64,000 nucleotides of DNA from Medicago truncatula (taxonomy: Eukaryota; Streptophyta; Magnoliopsida; Fabales; Fabaceae). A model generated the notes under the pieces. The model worked only from the letters and a program-made list of their open reading frames with translations, made no database searches and was not told the DNA's origin. The position numbers and the translations under genes were made by a program. Positions within the stretch are counted from its first letter, which is position 1. The number at the start of each line of letters is the position of its first letter. The stretch lies in assembly GCF_003473485.1 (NCBI RefSeq), contig NC_053047.1, forward strand, positions 15,030,001-15,094,000, read 5' to 3'. Shown in pieces: positions 62,708 through 64,000 of this stretch.

Positions 62708-63063
62708 GCTCGCCTCGCGAGCACATCTGCTCGCCATGGCGAGTTCACAAAAACACTAGCTCGCCATGGCGAGTTCAAGGCGAACTCGAGGCGAGTGAAA
62801 GTTAGGTGCTCTCGGGAAGAATGCTATTTTCTCACTCAAACTCCAATTCTAAGCTCCCTATTCATCTTTTTAACCTAAAACTTCCACCATTCATCATTAA
62901 AATCATCTAGGTACCTTAAACCATTCCCAAAACATCTTATAACAACTTTTCAAAAATCAAGTTTTAATCTGGGCTACTCGCCATGGCGAGTTGGATTGCT
63001 CGCGAGGCGAGCTATGAAGTTGCTCACTCGCCATGGCGAGCACAGCTACTCGCGAGGCGAGCG
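62708..63063. repeat. Palindromic GC-rich motifs inside the gypsy LTR
   Basis: The perfect palindrome CTCGCCATGGCGAG occurs at 62730, 62760, 62977 and 63027, alternating with CTCGCGAGGCGAG-type motifs at about 62708, 62998 and 63049. Confidence 0.85.
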
Positions 63064-63761
63064 ATGAACTTCTGTACGGGCAGAAAACTGGTTTTACCCA
63101 AAAATCCCATTTTTCTTCCAATCACTCCCCAAATCAGTTTACAGATGCAAATTAACTTTCTGTGTGCAACTAGAACCTATTTCTAACATCAAATTCATGC
63201 TTACAACTTCAAAAATTACAATTTCATCATAAAACCCAAAATCCCCAATTTTTACCAAAACCTGTTAAACTCAAAATCAGACTTTAAATTCTATACTATT
63301 GAAGTAAACCTCACCCTTACCTTAGAAATTGAAGAAGAAATGCACAGCAATGATCAACTCTTGGTTCTCCTCTCTTGTTCCTGGTTTTCTCTCCCTTGGC
63401 TTGGTTTCACGTAAACTGCTTCTGACATCTATTTCCCAACTTCCCTCTAACTTAACTCCCTAATATTTCCATTAACTCCCCATTAATTTTAATAATTATT
63501 AAATAACTCCCCTAACTCCAAAATAACTAATATTTCATACTTATTCTAATTATTATTAAATAAACCATATACTAAAATAATACACCACATAAAACATCCA
63601 AAAATCACATATACACAAATATATGCATATACTCCACATAAATCACCAACCAACATATATAAATATATATATATACTCCACATAGTATAAAATTAATTAA
63701 ATAATAACTAGGGCGTTACAACTCTCCCCAAATTACGGAATTTCGTCCTCGAAATCTTACC

Positions 63762-64000
63762 TCAAGCAAACAACTCCGGATACGACTCCCGCATCTTACT
63801 CTCCAGCTCCCAAGTCAAACTTTCACCAGTCGCTCCACCCCAAACGACTCTCACAAGAGGTATCTCTTTACCTCTCAAAGACTTCACCTTTCTGTCATCA
63901 ATCCTCAATGGCATAGTCTCAACTGTCAGGTTGTCTCTAACCTGTACATCATCATCCCTCGGAATCACATGAGAAGGATCCGCAACATACTTCCGAAGCT
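63762..64000 (-). CDS. Ty3/gypsy pol C terminus (fossil element, partial)
   Basis: The visible end of the frame runs through LRKYVADPSHVIPRD and RDNLTVETMPLRIDDR to TWELESKMRESYPELF, the conserved tail of plant chromovirus polyproteins after integrase (chromodomain region). It is open to the window edge. Only this piece can be judged. Confidence 0.85.
   Translation of the reverse strand, partial: LRKYVADPSHVIPRDDDVQVRDNLTVETMPLRIDDRKVKSLRGKEIPLVRVVWGGATGESLTWELESKMRESYPELFA

Larger units (their letters stand above)
61586..64000 (-). mobile_element. Ty3/gypsy chromovirus (Tekay/Del-like), 3' end only (fossil)
   Basis: Minus-strand element cut by the window. Its 3' LTR is 61586-63720 (on the minus strand TGTAACGCCC to GGGGTGTTACA), followed by the polypurine tract AATTTGGGGAGAGT at 63721-63734 and then the end of pol. 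The body and the 5' LTR lie to the right of the window. It interrupts unit 4, so it is younger than the array; with one LTR visible no age can be given. Confidence 0.88.

Noticed and set aside
62708-63063. CRISPR-like array of palindromic repeats
   Set aside because: Irregular spacing, no unique spacers of constant length, a plant genome, and a position inside an LTR.

Overview
This is plant nuclear DNA: AT-rich, with split genes, microsatellites and many transposable elements. The terpene synthase sequence and the retroelement families suggest a legume close to Medicago. That placement is inferred from remembered family features and was not searched.

Layout. Positions 1-1121 look like a piece of a Ty3/gypsy LTR. 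Positions 1122-8073 are a CACTA DNA transposon with matching ends, interrupted by a 3.5 kb solo LTR (1655-5148) and carrying exon-like host gene fragments. Positions 8074-61585 are a head-to-tail tandem array of four nearly identical units (starting at 8074, 21139, 36082 and 51020; about 13.1, 14.9 and 14.9 kb, plus a fourth cut by the window). From 61586 onward a Ty3/gypsy chromovirus on the minus strand interrupts unit 4; its 3' LTR is 61586-63720, followed by the end of its pol gene.

Each unit carries one seven-exon TPS-a type terpene synthase gene (553 residues when in frame; probably a cytosolic sesquiterpene synthase) with DDxxD, NSE/DTE and RDR motifs. Copies 2 and 3 are open. Copies 1 and 4 each lack one G in a G run of exon 1 and are frameshifted. 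All four carry the same Stowaway-like MITE in intron 5. Downstream of each gene lie, in order: a small non-coding LTR element (two LTRs in units 2 and 3, solo LTR in units 1 and 4), a LINE-type protein remnant, a SINE-like segment, a Ty1/copia-like LTR, a G-quadruplex motif, and an Ogre/Tat-like LTR repeat holding a broken CBS-domain gene fragment.

The genes do not form a mixed biosynthetic cluster: no P450, prenyltransferase or other tailoring gene is visible. The window is best read as recent amplification of one terpene synthase locus with its transposon surroundings, followed by mosaic exchange between units and loss of frame in the two outer copies. Copies are so alike that assembly accuracy matters for every copy-level claim.
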